Shown here piece after piece: positions 24,182-33,366 of a stretch of 54,920 nt of DNA. Each line of letters starts with the position of its first letter. The first letter of the stretch is position 1. The notes under the pieces were generated by a model. The model had not been told where the DNA came from and did not search any database. It saw nothing but the letters and a program-made list of their open reading frames with translations. The DNA is from an uncultured Clostridia bacterium. Its GTDB lineage: Bacteria; Bacillota; Clostridia; Christensenellales; Borkfalkiaceae. Made by a program: the position numbers and the translations under genes. The stretch lies in contig CANQCA010000001.1 in the NCBI GenBank assembly GCA_947589585.1, forward strand, positions 1 to 54,920, read 5' to 3'.

Positions 24182-26830
24182 ATGAAAGATATGCAGACAA
24201 CTTACTCCCCCGGAAGCTTCGAAGACCGTATCTATGCCCAGTGGTCGGAAAGCGGCGCCTTCTCGGCAAAGATCGATGCCGATAAGATCCCTTTCACGGT
24301 AATGATGCCGCCCCCCAACGTGACGGGGCAGCTGCATATCGGGCATGCGATGGACGAGACGATGCAGGATATCGTCGTCCGCTTCAAGCGTATGCAGGGG
24401 TACAGCGTCTTGTGGCAGCCCGGCGTCGACCATGCATCGCTTGCCACCGAGCATAAGATCGTCGAAAAGCTCCGCGAGGAGGGGACGACGAAGGAAAAAC
24501 TCGGCAGAGAAGAGTTTTTGAGAAGGGCTTGGGCGTGGAAGGAGCAATACGGCGGCAGGATCGTCGAGCAGCTCAAAAAGCTCGGCTCTTCCTGCGATTG
24601 GTCGCGGCTCGCCTTCACGATGGACGAGAAGTGTTCGCGTGCCGTCCGCGAGGCCTTCTTCCGCCTCTATCATGCGGGGCTCATCTACCGCGGCAGCCGC
24701 ATCATCAACTGGTGCCCCGACTGCAAGACGGCGCTTTCCGACGAAGAGGTCTCCTACTCCGAGGATGACGGACATTTCTGGTATTTCAAATATCCCGTCG
24801 AGGGAACGGGGGAGTTTCTCACCATCGCGACCACCCGTCCCGAGACGATGCTCGGCGATACGGCCGTTGCCGTCAACCCTGCGGACAAGCGCTATGCCTC
24901 TCTCGTGGGAAAGACGCTCATCCTTCCCCTCGTCGGAAGAAGGATCCCCGTCGTCGCCGATAGTTACGTCGATCCCGAATTCGGCACGGGCGCAGTGAAG
25001 ATCACCCCCGCGCACGATCCCAACGACTTCGAGGTGGGCCTCCGCCACAACCTTCCCATGATCCGCATCCTGAGCGACGACGGTACAATTAACGCCGAGG
25101 GCGGAAAATATCAGGGGCTCGACCGCTATGAGGCGAGACGTCGCATCGTTGCCGACATGGAGGCCGAGGGCCTTCTTCTCAAGGTGGAAGCCCACAAGCA
25201 CAATGTCGGGCACTGCCACAGGTGCAACGCGACGCTCGAGCCCATCGTCTCCAAGCAGTGGTTCGTGAAGATGGCGCCCCTCGCAAAGCCCGCGATCGAC
25301 GCCGTCGCAAAGAACAAGACCAAATTCACGCCCGACCGCTTCGCCAAAATTTATTATAATTGGCTGGAAAATATCCGCGATTGGTGCATCTCCCGTCAGC
25401 TCTGGTGGGGGCACCGCATCCCCGTGTGGTACTGCGCCGACTGCGGCGCGGAGATCGTTCCCGAAACGGGGGAGCCGACCGTTTGCCCGCAATGCGGCGG
25501 AGAGGACCTTGCGCAGGATGAGGACTGTCTCGATACATGGTTTTCCTCGGCTCTGTGGCCGTTTTCCACCCTCGGCTGGCCCGAAGAGACCCCCGAATAC
25601 AAATATTTCTACCCGACGGACGTCCTCGTCACGGGCTACGATATCATCCCGTTCTGGGTGATGCGCATGATGGTCTCGGGGCTTCGCTATACGAAGAAGG
25701 TCCCGTTCCGCGACGTGCTCATCCACGGCCTCGTGCGCGACGAACAGGGGCGGAAGATGTCCAAGTCGCTCGGCAACGGCGTCGACCCGCTCGACGTCAT
25801 CGAAAAATACGGCGCGGACTCCCTTCGCCTCGCCCTGATCTCGGGCGTCGCTCCCGGGAATGATACGAGGATGTCGGCCGCCAAGTTCGAGGCCTCCCGG
25901 AACTTCCTCAATAAGATCTGGAACGCCTCCCGCTTTGTCCTGATGAATGTGAAGGACGAAGATATCCCCGCCGATCTTTCCAGGATCAAGCTGCAACCCG
26001 CCGACCGCTGGATCATCTCCCGCCTCATGGCGACGGTGCATGAAGTGACGATCGCACTGCAAAAGTACGATCTCGGGATCGCGGCGGATAAGGTCATGAG
26101 CTTTGCGTGGGACGATTTCTGCGATTGGTATATCGAACTCAGTAAGTCCGCCCTCTACGGCACGGACGTCGAGAGGAAGCTGCAGACGCTCGGCGTGCTT
26201 GTGTTCGTCCTTAAAAACATGTTGAAGCTTCTCCATCCGTTTGCGCCCTTCATCACGGAGGAGATCTGGAGCTATCTCCCGGGAACGGAGGGGATGATCA
26301 TGACGGCGGAGTTCCCGCGCTATAATTCCCGCCTTGCCTACCGCGAGGAAGCGAAGGCATTCGAAGAAGTCATCGAGCTCATCAAGGCGATCCGCGCCAT
26401 CAAGGTGACGTCCTCCTGCCCGCCCGCAAAGAAGGTGCACGTCTTCCTCGTCACCGATCCCGCCCGCCTTGTGCGTGCGAAGCGGCTCATCGCCGTCAAT
26501 AAGCAGTCCATCATGCGCCTTGCCGGCGCGAGCGAAGTGGAATTTGCCGAGAGCGGCGAAGCGGCAGGGGAGAAGACGGTATCTCAGGTCGTCTCTCTCG
26601 CCCATATCTTCGTGCCGCTCGGGGAGCTCGTCAACCTCGAAGAGGAGCGCGCCCGTCTGCAAAAAGAAGCGGAGCGTGTGGAAGGTGAGATCGCCCGTGC
26701 AAACGGTAAGCTCGCCAATCAGAATTTTGTCGCCAAGGCGCCCAAAAAGCTCGTGGACGACGAGCGGGCAAAGCTGGAAAAATTTCTCGATATGAAGCAG
26801 AAACTCGAAGCCCAGCTCAAATCGCTGTAA
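24182..26830 (+). CDS. valS: Valine--tRNA ligase
   Basis: Class I synthetase charging tRNA-Val, with an editing domain that clears Thr-tRNA-Val. It is 882 aa, normal for ValRS. PPPNVTGQLHIGHAMD carries the HIGH motif (~residue 50), TTRPETMLGDTAVAVNP is the CP1 editing signature, GRKMSKSLGNGVDPLDV the KMSKS loop, and the last ~70 residues form the ValRS C-terminal coiled coil (LVNLEEERARLQKEAERVEG). The apparent TTG start at 24122 is the -35 box itself, so the first ATG after the promoter (24182) is chosen; 24191 is also possible. Ribosome site is weak. Confidence 0.95.
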   Translation: MKDMQTTYSPGSFEDRIYAQWSESGAFSAKIDADKIPFTVMMPPPNVTGQLHIGHAMDETMQDIVVRFKRMQGYSVLWQPGVDHASLATEHKIVEKLREEGTTKEKLGREEFLRRAWAWKEQYGGRIVEQLKKLGSSCDWSRLAFTMDEKCSRAVREAFFRLYHAGLIYRGSRIINWCPDCKTALSDEEVSYSEDDGHFWYFKYPVEGTGEFLTIATTRPETMLGDTAVAVNPADKRYASLVGKTLILPLVGRRIPVVADSYVDPEFGTGAVKITPAHDPNDFEVGLRHNLPMIRILSDDGTINAEGGKYQGLDRYEARRRIVADMEAEGLLLKVEAHKHNVGHCHRCNATLEPIVSKQWFVKMAPLAKPAIDAVAKNKTKFTPDRFAKIYYNWLENIRDWCISRQLWWGHRIPVWYCADCGAEIVPETGEPTVCPQCGGEDLAQDEDCLDTWFSSALWPFSTLGWPEETPEYKYFYPTDVLVTGYDIIPFWVMRMMVSGLRYTKKVPFRDVLIHGLVRDEQGRKMSKSLGNGVDPLDVIEKYGADSLRLALISGVAPGNDTRMSAAKFEASRNFLNKIWNASRFVLMNVKDEDIPADLSRIKLQPADRWIISRLMATVHEVTIALQKYDLGIAADKVMSFAWDDFCDWYIELSKSALYGTDVERKLQTLGVLVFVLKNMLKLLHPFAPFITEEIWSYLPGTEGMIMTAEFPRYNSRLAYREEAKAFEEVIELIKAIRAIKVTSSCPPAKKVHVFLVTDPARLVRAKRLIAVNKQSIMRLAGASEVEFAESGEAAGEKTVSQVVSLAHIFVPLGELVNLEEERARLQKEAERVEGEIARANGKLANQNFVAKAPKKLVDDERAKLEKFLDMKQKLEAQLKSL

Positions 26831-26832
26831 AA

Positions 26833-26867
26833 AAAAGCACCTTGCTACGTTTTGCAGGGTGCTTTCT
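26833..26867 (+). terminator. Terminator after valS
   Basis: AAAGCACC and GGTGCTTT arms with an imperfect upper stem, then CTT; directly after the valS stop. Confidence 0.75.
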
Positions 26868-26905
26868 TATAATTGGCGGGCAGTTGCAAAAAATATGTCT
26901 CGGGA

Positions 26906-26934
26906 TTGACATTTTCGGAAAAATTTGGTACAAT
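26906..26934 (+). promoter_or_regulatory. Promoter of adhE
   Basis: TTGACA (26906-26911), 17-nt spacer, TACAAT (26929-26934). No Rex-type operator could be identified with confidence. Confidence 0.82.
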
Positions 26935-26963
26935 AAATTAAAGAGGGTCTTATGGAGGAAACC

Positions 26964-29573
26964 ATGAAAGACTTCATCGTAGACGGCGAGGAATCGCTGG
27001 AAAAATTGCTCGCGCGGGTGCGTGCCGCCCAGAGGAAATTTGCGACATATTCGCAGGAGCAGGTGGATGAAATTTTCTACCGCGCCGCGCTCGCCGCAAA
27101 TAAAATGCGTATCCCGCTCGCAAAAATGGCGGTGGAAGAGACGGGCATGGGCGTCGTCGAGGACAAGGTCATCAAAAACCACTATGCCTCGGAGTACATT
27201 TATAACGCCTACAAAAATACAAAGACGTGCGGCGTCATCGAGCATGACGAGGGGTTCGGCTTCACCCGCATTGCGGAGCCGATCGGCGTCATCGCCGCCA
27301 TCATCCCCACGACCAATCCCACCTCGACGGCCATCTTCAAGGCGCTCATCTGCCTGAAGACGCGAAACGGGCTCATCATTTCCCCGCACCCGCGGGCAAA
27401 GAGAAGCACGATCGAGGCGGCAAAGATCGTCCTCGATGCGGCAGTCAAGGCGGGTGCGCCCGAGGATATCATCGGCTGGATAGATTTTCCCACCGTCCCG
27501 CTCTCGGGTATGGTCATGCGCGAAGCGGACATGATCCTTGCGACGGGCGGCTCGGGAATGGTGAAGGCCGCCTATACTTCGGGGAAGCCCGCCCTCGGCG
27601 TCGGCGCGGGAAATACGCCCGCCGTCGTCGATTCCACGGCGGATATCCGTCTCGCTGCTTCTTCCATCCTGCACTCCAAGACCTTCGATAACGGCATGAT
27701 CTGCGCCTCCGAACAGTCCGTCATCGTGCTTTCGGATATCTACGACGCATTCAAGGCCGAGATGGCGCTGCGCGGCGCCTATTTCCTCACCGGGGAAGAG
27801 ACGGAAATGGTCAGACGCACCATGTTCATAAACGGCGGGCTCAATGCCCGCATCGTCGGACAGACGGCAAAGACGATTGCGAGCCTTTCCGGCTTCGAAG
27901 TTCCCGATAAGACGAAAGTGCTCGTCGGCGAAGTGGAGAGCGTGGATTTTTCCGAGCCCTTCGCACACGAAAAGCTCTCGCCCGTGCTCGCGATGTACAG
28001 GGCGGAAGACTTCAAAGACGCCGTCGCAAAGGCGGAGCACCTCATCGAGGACGGCGGGCTCGGGCATACTTCCTCGCTGTATGTCGACGTTCACGCCCAT
28101 CCCGAAAAGGTAGAATATTTCTCTTCTGTGCTCAAGACCTGCCGCATCGTCCTCAACACGCCCTCTTCGCACGGCGGCATCGGCGATCTCTATAACTTCA
28201 AATTTGCACCCTCACTCACCCTTGGTTGCGGATCTTGGGGCGGGAACTCCGTCTCCGAGAACGTGGGAGTCAAGCACCTCATCAATATCAAAACGGTAGC
28301 GGAAAGGAAGGAGAATATGCTTTGGTTCAAAACGCCCGAAAAGGTGTATTTCAAGCGCGGCTGCCTCGGCGTCGCCTTAAAAGAGCTTGGCGAAGAATAC
28401 GGCAAGAAGAAGGCTTTTATCGTCACGGATAAATTCCTCTTTGAGAGCGGATATACGAAGCGCGCGACGGACGTGCTCGACAGCCTCGGCATCATCCACG
28501 AGACCTACTTTGGCGTCACGCCCGATCCCACGCTCGCATGTGCCAACGAGGGGCTTGCCCGCATGCGGGAGTTCGCACCCGACGTCATCATCGCGATCGG
28601 GGGCGGTTCGCCCATGGACGCCGCCAAGATCATGTGGGTCATGTACGAACACCCCGACGTCGACTTCGAAGATATGGCAATGCGGTTTTCGGATATCCGC
28701 AAACGCATCTATAAGTTCCCGCATATGGGGGAGAAGGCGCTCTTTGTCGCCATTCCCACGACGGCGGGCACGGGGAGCGAAGTCACGCCCTTCGCCGTCA
28801 TCACCGACGAGAAGACGGGAGGGAAGTACCCGCTCGCCGACTACGAACTCATGCCGAATATGGCGATCGTCGACGCCGACCTCATGATGAGCATCCCGAA
28901 GGGGCTCACGGCGGCATCGGGCATCGACGCGCTGAGCCACGCCTTGGAGGCGATCGCCTCCACGATGGCGACGGACTTTACGAACGGCATCGCCAAGGAA
29001 GCGGCAAAACTCATCTTCGAATATCTGCCGCGCGCATACGAAAAGGGCGCGGACGATATAGAGGCGCGCGAGCGGATGGCGAATGCGGCGACGATGGCGG
29101 GCATGGCGTTTGCCAACGCCTTCCTCGGCGTGTGCCATTCGATGGCGCACAAGCTCGGGGCGTACTTCCATATCGCGCACGGCGTCGCAAACGCGCTCAT
29201 GCTCGAAGAGGTCATCCGCTTCAACAGCGCCGATGCTCCCACGAAGATGGGGACCTTTCCGCAGTACGCCTACCCGCAGTGCAAGGAGCGCTATGCAGAC
29301 CTTGCCCGCTACGTGGGACTCAAAGGGAAAACGGACGACGAGCTCGTGGAAAAGCTCATCGAAAAGGTCAAAAAGCTCCGCTCTGAGATCGGCATCCATG
29401 CGACCATCCGCGAGGAGCTGGAGGGGAAGTTCACCGAAGAGGATTTCCTCGGAAAACTCGACGAAATGTCGGAGGCTGCGTTCGACGACCAGTGCACGGG
29501 CGCCAATCCCCGCTACCCGCTCATTGAGGAAATTAGGGAAATGTATCTGAACGCCTATTACGGCAGGAAGTAA
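26964..29573 (+). CDS. adhE: Bifunctional acetaldehyde-CoA/alcohol dehydrogenase
   Basis: Reduces acetyl-CoA to acetaldehyde and then to ethanol, reoxidising NADH in anaerobic fermentation. It is 869 aa with two domains. The N-terminal aldehyde dehydrogenase half (1-~440) has IPTTNPTSTAIFKALICLKT, GVGAGNTPAVVD and the nucleophile in NGMICASEQSVI (Cys ~247). The C-terminal iron-dependent alcohol dehydrogenase half has GGGSPMDAAKIMW, TTAGTGSEVTPFAVI and the metal site in HSMAHKLGAYFHIAHGVANA. AdhE normally assembles into helical spirosomes. The first ATG (26952) overlaps the GGAGG ribosome site, so the second ATG at 26964 is preferred. It is monocistronic. Confidence 0.96.
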   Translation: MKDFIVDGEESLEKLLARVRAAQRKFATYSQEQVDEIFYRAALAANKMRIPLAKMAVEETGMGVVEDKVIKNHYASEYIYNAYKNTKTCGVIEHDEGFGFTRIAEPIGVIAAIIPTTNPTSTAIFKALICLKTRNGLIISPHPRAKRSTIEAAKIVLDAAVKAGAPEDIIGWIDFPTVPLSGMVMREADMILATGGSGMVKAAYTSGKPALGVGAGNTPAVVDSTADIRLAASSILHSKTFDNGMICASEQSVIVLSDIYDAFKAEMALRGAYFLTGEETEMVRRTMFINGGLNARIVGQTAKTIASLSGFEVPDKTKVLVGEVESVDFSEPFAHEKLSPVLAMYRAEDFKDAVAKAEHLIEDGGLGHTSSLYVDVHAHPEKVEYFSSVLKTCRIVLNTPSSHGGIGDLYNFKFAPSLTLGCGSWGGNSVSENVGVKHLINIKTVAERKENMLWFKTPEKVYFKRGCLGVALKELGEEYGKKKAFIVTDKFLFESGYTKRATDVLDSLGIIHETYFGVTPDPTLACANEGLARMREFAPDVIIAIGGGSPMDAAKIMWVMYEHPDVDFEDMAMRFSDIRKRIYKFPHMGEKALFVAIPTTAGTGSEVTPFAVITDEKTGGKYPLADYELMPNMAIVDADLMMSIPKGLTAASGIDALSHALEAIASTMATDFTNGIAKEAAKLIFEYLPRAYEKGADDIEARERMANAATMAGMAFANAFLGVCHSMAHKLGAYFHIAHGVANALMLEEVIRFNSADAPTKMGTFPQYAYPQCKERYADLARYVGLKGKTDDELVEKLIEKVKKLRSEIGIHATIREELEGKFTEEDFLGKLDEMSEAAFDDQCTGANPRYPLIEEIREMYLNAYYGRK

Positions 29574-29610
29574 AATGGGGGGAATATTTCTCGATATTCC
29601 GGCATTTGCA

Positions 29611-29634
29611 AAGTACTATGCGTGACATAGATAT
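29611..29634 (+). repeat. Dispersed near-palindromic element, copy 4 (core inverted)
   Basis: AAGTACTATGCGTGACATAG plus ATAT, 38 bp after the adhE stop. The core TATG-CGTGA-CATA is the reverse complement of the core in copy 2, whereas the GTAC flank stays on the left. Confidence 0.8.
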
Positions 29635-29650
29635 TTGATCGAACTATAAG

Positions 29651-29678
29651 AAAAACGCCTCCAAAGAGGCGTTTTTTT
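29651..29678. terminator. Bidirectional terminator between adhE and rplI
   Basis: AAAAACGCCTC/GAGGCGTTTTT with a CAAA loop and T/A runs on both sides; it serves the converging adhE and rplI. Confidence 0.88.
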
Positions 29679-29690
29679 ACAATATGATTT

Positions 29691-30137
29691 TTATTCGAGG
29701 GGAACGACGTGCACCTTGATCTTGGCGACGACGCCCTCCATAAACCGCACTTCGGCATCGTAGGTGCCGACGTTTTTGAGCGGTTCCTTCGTCGTGATGC
29801 GCTTTTTATCCACCTCGTAGCCGAGCTCCGAGAGGGCCGCAGCGATCTTATCCGTCGTGACCGAGCCGAACACTTTCCCGTTCTTGCCCGTGCGGATGGC
29901 GACCTTCACTTCGCTTCCGCCAAGCTTTGCCGCCTGCTCCTTGAGCGCCTTGATATTTTCCGCCTTGTGGAAGGCATCTGCCGTGCGCTTTTGTTCCACT
30001 TCGTTGATCCCGCTCGCCGTTGCGATCTCTGCGAGACTGCGCTTCAAAAGAAAATTTTTGGCAAATCCGTCGGAAACTTCAACGATCTCGCCCTTCTTGC
30101 CCGTGCCTTTTACGTCTGCCTTGAGGATAACTTTCAT
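29691..30137 (-). CDS. rplI: Ribosomal protein bL9
   Basis: A 148-aa 50S subunit protein. MKVILKADVKGTGKKGEIVE and VSDGFAKNFLLKRSLA form the N-terminal RNA-binding domain; the connecting helix and a C-terminal domain with GKVFGSVTTDKIAAAL complete it. The usual neighbours rpsR, ssb, rpsF and dnaB are absent, so here bL9 is on its own. It has a strong ribosome site (AAAGGAGGGAGATC) and a consensus promoter. Confidence 0.97.
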   Translation of the reverse strand: MKVILKADVKGTGKKGEIVEVSDGFAKNFLLKRSLAEIATASGINEVEQKRTADAFHKAENIKALKEQAAKLGGSEVKVAIRTGKNGKVFGSVTTDKIAAALSELGYEVDKKRITTKEPLKNVGTYDAEVRFMEGVVAKIKVHVVPLE

Positions 30138-30157
30138 GATCTCCCTCCTTTTTCGTC

Positions 30158-30186
30158 ATTTTACAAAATTTCCTCCCCGATGTCAA
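30158..30186 (-). promoter_or_regulatory. Promoter of rplI
   Basis: Minus-strand TTGACA (30186-30181), 17-nt spacer, TAAAAT (30163-30158). Confidence 0.82.
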
Positions 30187-30235
30187 GATATTTTTTCGTA
30201 ATTTTGCGGATACTGACTTCAGAAGGAGGAAAGCC

Positions 30236-30388
30236 ATGAAAGAGGAAATGAACTCGGGCGTCACCTGCGGCGTCGTCGATTGTGCGTTCAACTCAGACGG
30301 CATGCGTTGCAAGCTCGACAAGATCCATGTGGGCAATACCTGCGACTGCGAGCACTGCACCTGCTGCGACAGCTTCCAAAGAAGATAA
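30236..30388 (+). CDS. Small Cys-rich protein, DUF1540-like
   Basis: A 50-aa protein with eight cysteines: VTCGVVDCAFN, MRCKLDKIHVG, NTCDCEHCTCCDSF. The pattern C-x4-C, C-x-L-x-x-I-x-V and a final C-x(n)-C-x-SF-like end resembles the DUF1540 family of small, presumably metal-binding proteins common in Clostridia. An excellent ribosome site (AGAAGGAGGAAAGCC) precedes the ATG and a strong terminator follows, so expression is likely. Function is not known. It diverges from rplI. Confidence 0.85.
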   Translation: MKEEMNSGVTCGVVDCAFNSDGMRCKLDKIHVGNTCDCEHCTCCDSFQRR

Positions 30389-30390
30389 GG

Positions 30391-30419
30391 AAAGGGGAGA
30401 GCGAAATGCTCTCCTTTTT
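30391..30419 (+). terminator. Terminator after the DUF1540-like gene
   Basis: AAGGGGAGAGC / GCTCTCCTTTTT with a GAAAT loop. Confidence 0.88.
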
Positions 30420-30429
30420 CCTGGACTTC

Positions 30430-30530
30430 GTATGAGGGGATCCTTCGAGGATGCACTTTTGCGGACTGCGTATAGCCATTTTGGCTCAGGATGACGCGTT
30501 TGACAAGTCTGAAAGGCAGGATGACGCGTT
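30430..30530 (+). repeat. Dispersed intergenic repeat (GGATGACGCGTT family), copy 1
   Basis: Contains AGGGGATCC near its start and GGATGACGCGTTTGACAAG at 30489-30507, with a second GGATGACGCGTT at 30519-30530. The same two blocks recur at 49085-49130. It is non-coding and lies right after a terminator. Confidence 0.7.
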
Positions 30531-30734
30531 ATTTTTTGCCCCGGAATGACAGCGAATAAACATGTATAATGTGAGCTTAGTTGCACATGCTTTTTTCAGC
30601 GGGCGACCGCTTTCAGATAAAGTTTTTGCGTTTGCAGATATTGCAGGGCAAAAACGCGGAGGGGCTGCATATTTTGCGGCCTCTCTTGCGTGAGAGGAGC
30701 ATGCGCGGGCAAAAAAATACATAGAATATCGCGT
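30531..30734 (+). other. Leader region of the solute-binding-like gene
   Basis: A TATAAT is present at 30565-30570 without a clear -35 box. The segment downstream can fold: GTTTTTGC (30622-30629) with GCAAAAAC (30648-30655), and CCTCTC with GAGAGG at about 30680-30697. The second hairpin hides the purine-rich GAGAGGAG. An out-of-frame 7-codon reading (ATG at 30701) ends 10 nt before the ATG at 30735. Confidence 0.4.
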
Positions 30735-31646
30735 ATGAAAGCGAAGTTTTCTCTGCGCATGCTATCTGCCGCCCTGTGCTATATTCTCATCGCGGCAGTT
30801 TTCTTCTGCTTACTTTTTTGGCCGGAAGGGAATACGGAGGAAGATACACAAAAGCGCGTTCTGACTATTTGGAACGTCGATACCTTCGAGGGGGGAAAGG
30901 GTTCGCGCACGGCATTTTTGCGAAAGATCGCCCGCAAGGCGGAAAAGAAGCGAGACGGCGTCTATTTCCTTGTGACATCCTATACCCCGGAGGGAGCGGA
31001 AGCGGCTCTTCTTTCCGGCAACGTGCCCGATCTTCTCTCCTTCGGCTTGGGACTTTCATCGTTTGCGGAGAAGAGTTTTCCTCTTCCCTACGATTTTGCG
31101 GGCGGGAAGGTGGGGAGCGAATGCCTCGCCGTCCCTTGGTGCATGGGCGGCTACTATCTCTTTTCGCTTTCCGATGAATTCGAGGAAGCGGGGAGCGCCG
31201 CGATCTCGGCGGGCGGTGCAAATCTCGGTGTTCTCTCTGCGGCCTGTGAGGGACTACACGGGGAAGAAGTGGACTCCCAGGCCGCCTATGTGGGGTTCTT
31301 AAGCGGAAAGTATCGCTATCTTCTCGGGACTCAGCGGGATATCTGCCGCTTCCTATCGCGCGGGGCGACCGTCTACAGCCGCCCGCTTTTAAGATACAAC
31401 GACCTTTTCCAATACATATCCATTACAAAGAGCGATCACATGGAGGACGCACTTGCCTTCCTTACGGAGCTTCTCTCCGAGGAGACGAAAAGCTCTCTCT
31501 CCGAAATCGGCATGTCGCCCGCAGAGGCGGGCGGGGAGACGAAAACGCCGTGCGTTTTTACGGATAAAGAGGCACTCTCCCGCCTTCATGCGATGTGTGC
31601 GGAAGGGGATCTGAAAAATCTCGACAAATTTCTGAAAACCATTTGA
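30735..31646 (+). CDS. Extracellular solute-binding-like protein, membrane anchored
   Basis: A 303-aa protein with a signal or anchor helix (SLRMLSAALCYILIAAVFFC) and an outside domain. TIWNVDTFEGGKGSRTAFL and TPEGAEAALLSGNVPDLLSF, then GLGLSSF, are typical of family 1 extracellular solute-binding proteins found near cell-wall genes in Clostridia. A short repeat-poor C-terminal half carries YVGFLSGKYRYLLGTQRDICR. No ABC permease or ATPase genes are adjacent, so a transport role is not supported; it lies just upstream of murB. The GTG at 30690 would add 15 polar residues before the signal; the ATG at 30735 is preferred, though no ribosome site is clear. Confidence 0.65.
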   Translation: MKAKFSLRMLSAALCYILIAAVFFCLLFWPEGNTEEDTQKRVLTIWNVDTFEGGKGSRTAFLRKIARKAEKKRDGVYFLVTSYTPEGAEAALLSGNVPDLLSFGLGLSSFAEKSFPLPYDFAGGKVGSECLAVPWCMGGYYLFSLSDEFEEAGSAAISAGGANLGVLSAACEGLHGEEVDSQAAYVGFLSGKYRYLLGTQRDICRFLSRGATVYSRPLLRYNDLFQYISITKSDHMEDALAFLTELLSEETKSSLSEIGMSPAEAGGETKTPCVFTDKEALSRLHAMCAEGDLKNLDKFLKTI

Positions 31647-31686
31647 AATCATGCGGGAAATATGGTAGAATGAAAGGAGCAATGCA

Positions 31687-32568
31687 TTGAACATTTCCGC
31701 CCTTCTTTGCGAACACCTTCGCGGGCTCTGTCTCGAGGAAAATTTCAGCTTTGCGCGGCATACGACGATCGGCTGCGGCGGCTCGGCCTCTGTTTGCGCC
31801 TATCCCCAAGATCGGGAGGAGCTTTTCTGTCTCCTCAAAATTTTGAAAAATCACGGTATACCCTACTGCTTTTTGGGGGCGGGGGCGAACGTTTTGCCCG
31901 CGGACTGCCCTTTTGAGGGCGTTGTCATCCGCTTTATGAGGTTTTCTTCTATCGAACAAGATGGGGAAGAGGTGCTCTGCGGCGCAGGCGTGACCGCGGG
32001 AGAGCTCCTTCGCTTCACGGAGGAGAGGGGGCTCGGCGGGTTGGAATTTCTGACGGGAATCCCCGCTTCCATGGGGGGCGCCGTCGTCATGAATGCGGGC
32101 GTGAAGGAGCGGCACCTTTCGGATATCGTGCAGACCGTTTATGCCGTGGAAGGGGGCAAGGCGCGTAGTTTTCCCCGAAATGAATGTGATTTTTCCGAGA
32201 AACGCAGCATTTTTCAAAGCGGCATTGCCGTCACCCATTTGCGTCTCAAGGCAGCGCATACGCCGCGAGAGGAAATTCTCGAAAGGAAGGCGTACTTCCG
32301 CGCAAAACGCGCCCATCTTCCCAAGGGGCGCAGCATGGGTTGCGTGTTCGTCAATCCCGCAGGTGCGTCTGCGGGGGAGATCATAGACCGTTGCGGCTTG
32401 AAAGGGCTGTCTCGCGGCGGGGCCTTCGTCTCGCGGGAGCATGCGAACTTTATCATCAACCGCGGCGGGACCTCCGAGGATATCCAAACGCTCATCCGCC
32501 TTATCAAGGTGAGGGTCTTTTCCAAGACGGGGATCCGCCTTCGCGAGGAGATAAGGTACATTCCATAG
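31687..32568 (+). CDS. murB: UDP-N-acetylenolpyruvoylglucosamine reductase
   Basis: Flavoenzyme forming UDP-MurNAc, the second committed step of peptidoglycan precursor synthesis. It is 293 aa (type II, short form). HTTIGCGGSASVCAYPQ is the FAD pyrophosphate motif, LTGIPASMGGAVVMNAGV the central signature, KGRSMGCVFVNPAG holds the catalytic Ser, and EHANFIINRGG the catalytic Glu region. The start is a TTG with AAAGGAG 7 nt upstream; no in-frame ATG fits. It opens the murB-PHP-whiA-dnaE run. Confidence 0.95.
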   Translation: MNISALLCEHLRGLCLEENFSFARHTTIGCGGSASVCAYPQDREELFCLLKILKNHGIPYCFLGAGANVLPADCPFEGVVIRFMRFSSIEQDGEEVLCGAGVTAGELLRFTEERGLGGLEFLTGIPASMGGAVVMNAGVKERHLSDIVQTVYAVEGGKARSFPRNECDFSEKRSIFQSGIAVTHLRLKAAHTPREEILERKAYFRAKRAHLPKGRSMGCVFVNPAGASAGEIIDRCGLKGLSRGGAFVSREHANFIINRGGTSEDIQTLIRLIKVRVFSKTGIRLREEIRYIP

Positions 32569-32583
32569 TTAAGAAGAATACAT

Positions 32584-33354
32584 ATGAGACTTACGGCAGA
32601 TTTTCATACACATACGCCCTATTCGCACGGGGAGGGGACGGTGCTCGAAAACGCGGCCCGTGCAAAGGAGCTCGGGCTTCTCGCCGTGGGCATCACCGAC
32701 CACGGCTTTTCGCATAAGTGTTTTGCCCTGAATCGGAAGGAAGTCCCTGCCCTCATCAAAGACTGCAGAGAGGCGGAGGAGAAGACGGGGATCAAAGTCC
32801 TCGTCGGCATGGAGAGCAACATCCGCGGTGTCTCGGGCCTTTGCGACCTCACCGAGAAGGATTACGAGAATTTCGACCTCTTTCTCGCAGGCATCCATAT
32901 CATCATCAGATACGAACACTTCTCCGACCGCAAGTTGGGTTGGGGAAATTGGGCGCGTAAAAAGTTCAACATGAAGCCTTCCGCATCGCTTGTAAAGGAG
33001 ACGACGAAGGCTTATATCCATGCCATCGAAAAAAATCCCGTCGATATTCTCACCCATCTCAACTACGGATGTATGGCAGATGTCCGGGAAGTCGCCAAGT
33101 GCTGCCGCGACTATGGGACCTATCTCGAGCTCAATTCCAAGAAAAATCATCTTACGGACGAAGAGCTCTTTTCCGTCGCCCAAACGGGGGTGCGGTTCGT
33201 CGTGGATTCGGACGCCCATTCCTCTTCGCGCGTGGGTGATACCCTGCTCGTCGAAGAGCAGATCGCGCGCGTCGGGTTGGACCGAAGCCTCATCGACAAT
33301 ATCGAAGGCCGTTATCCGAGGTTCCGCTTTGCGGAATACAAAAAACACATGTGA
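32584..33354 (+). CDS. PHP-domain metal-dependent phosphoesterase
   Basis: A 256-aa PHP hydrolase. Metal ligands are visible in DFHTHTPYSHGEGT (HxH), GITDHGFS (DH), the HLNYGC region and DSDAHSSSRVG (DAH). It resembles the YcdX/histidinol-phosphatase-like group often encoded between murB and whiA in Clostridia. The biological substrate is not known. Fifteen nt separate it from murB and twelve from whiA. Confidence 0.88.
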   Translation: MRLTADFHTHTPYSHGEGTVLENAARAKELGLLAVGITDHGFSHKCFALNRKEVPALIKDCREAEEKTGIKVLVGMESNIRGVSGLCDLTEKDYENFDLFLAGIHIIIRYEHFSDRKLGWGNWARKKFNMKPSASLVKETTKAYIHAIEKNPVDILTHLNYGCMADVREVAKCCRDYGTYLELNSKKNHLTDEELFSVAQTGVRFVVDSDAHSSSRVGDTLLVEEQIARVGLDRSLIDNIEGRYPRFRFAEYKKHM

Positions 33355-33366
33355 GGGGGGGCATCT

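Noticed and set aside
23618..26662. A 1014-codon open frame on the minus strand opposite valS
   Set aside because: It is the antisense shadow of valS, lacks a ribosome site and has the Asp/His/Arg-rich composition typical of reverse frames in GC-rich genes.
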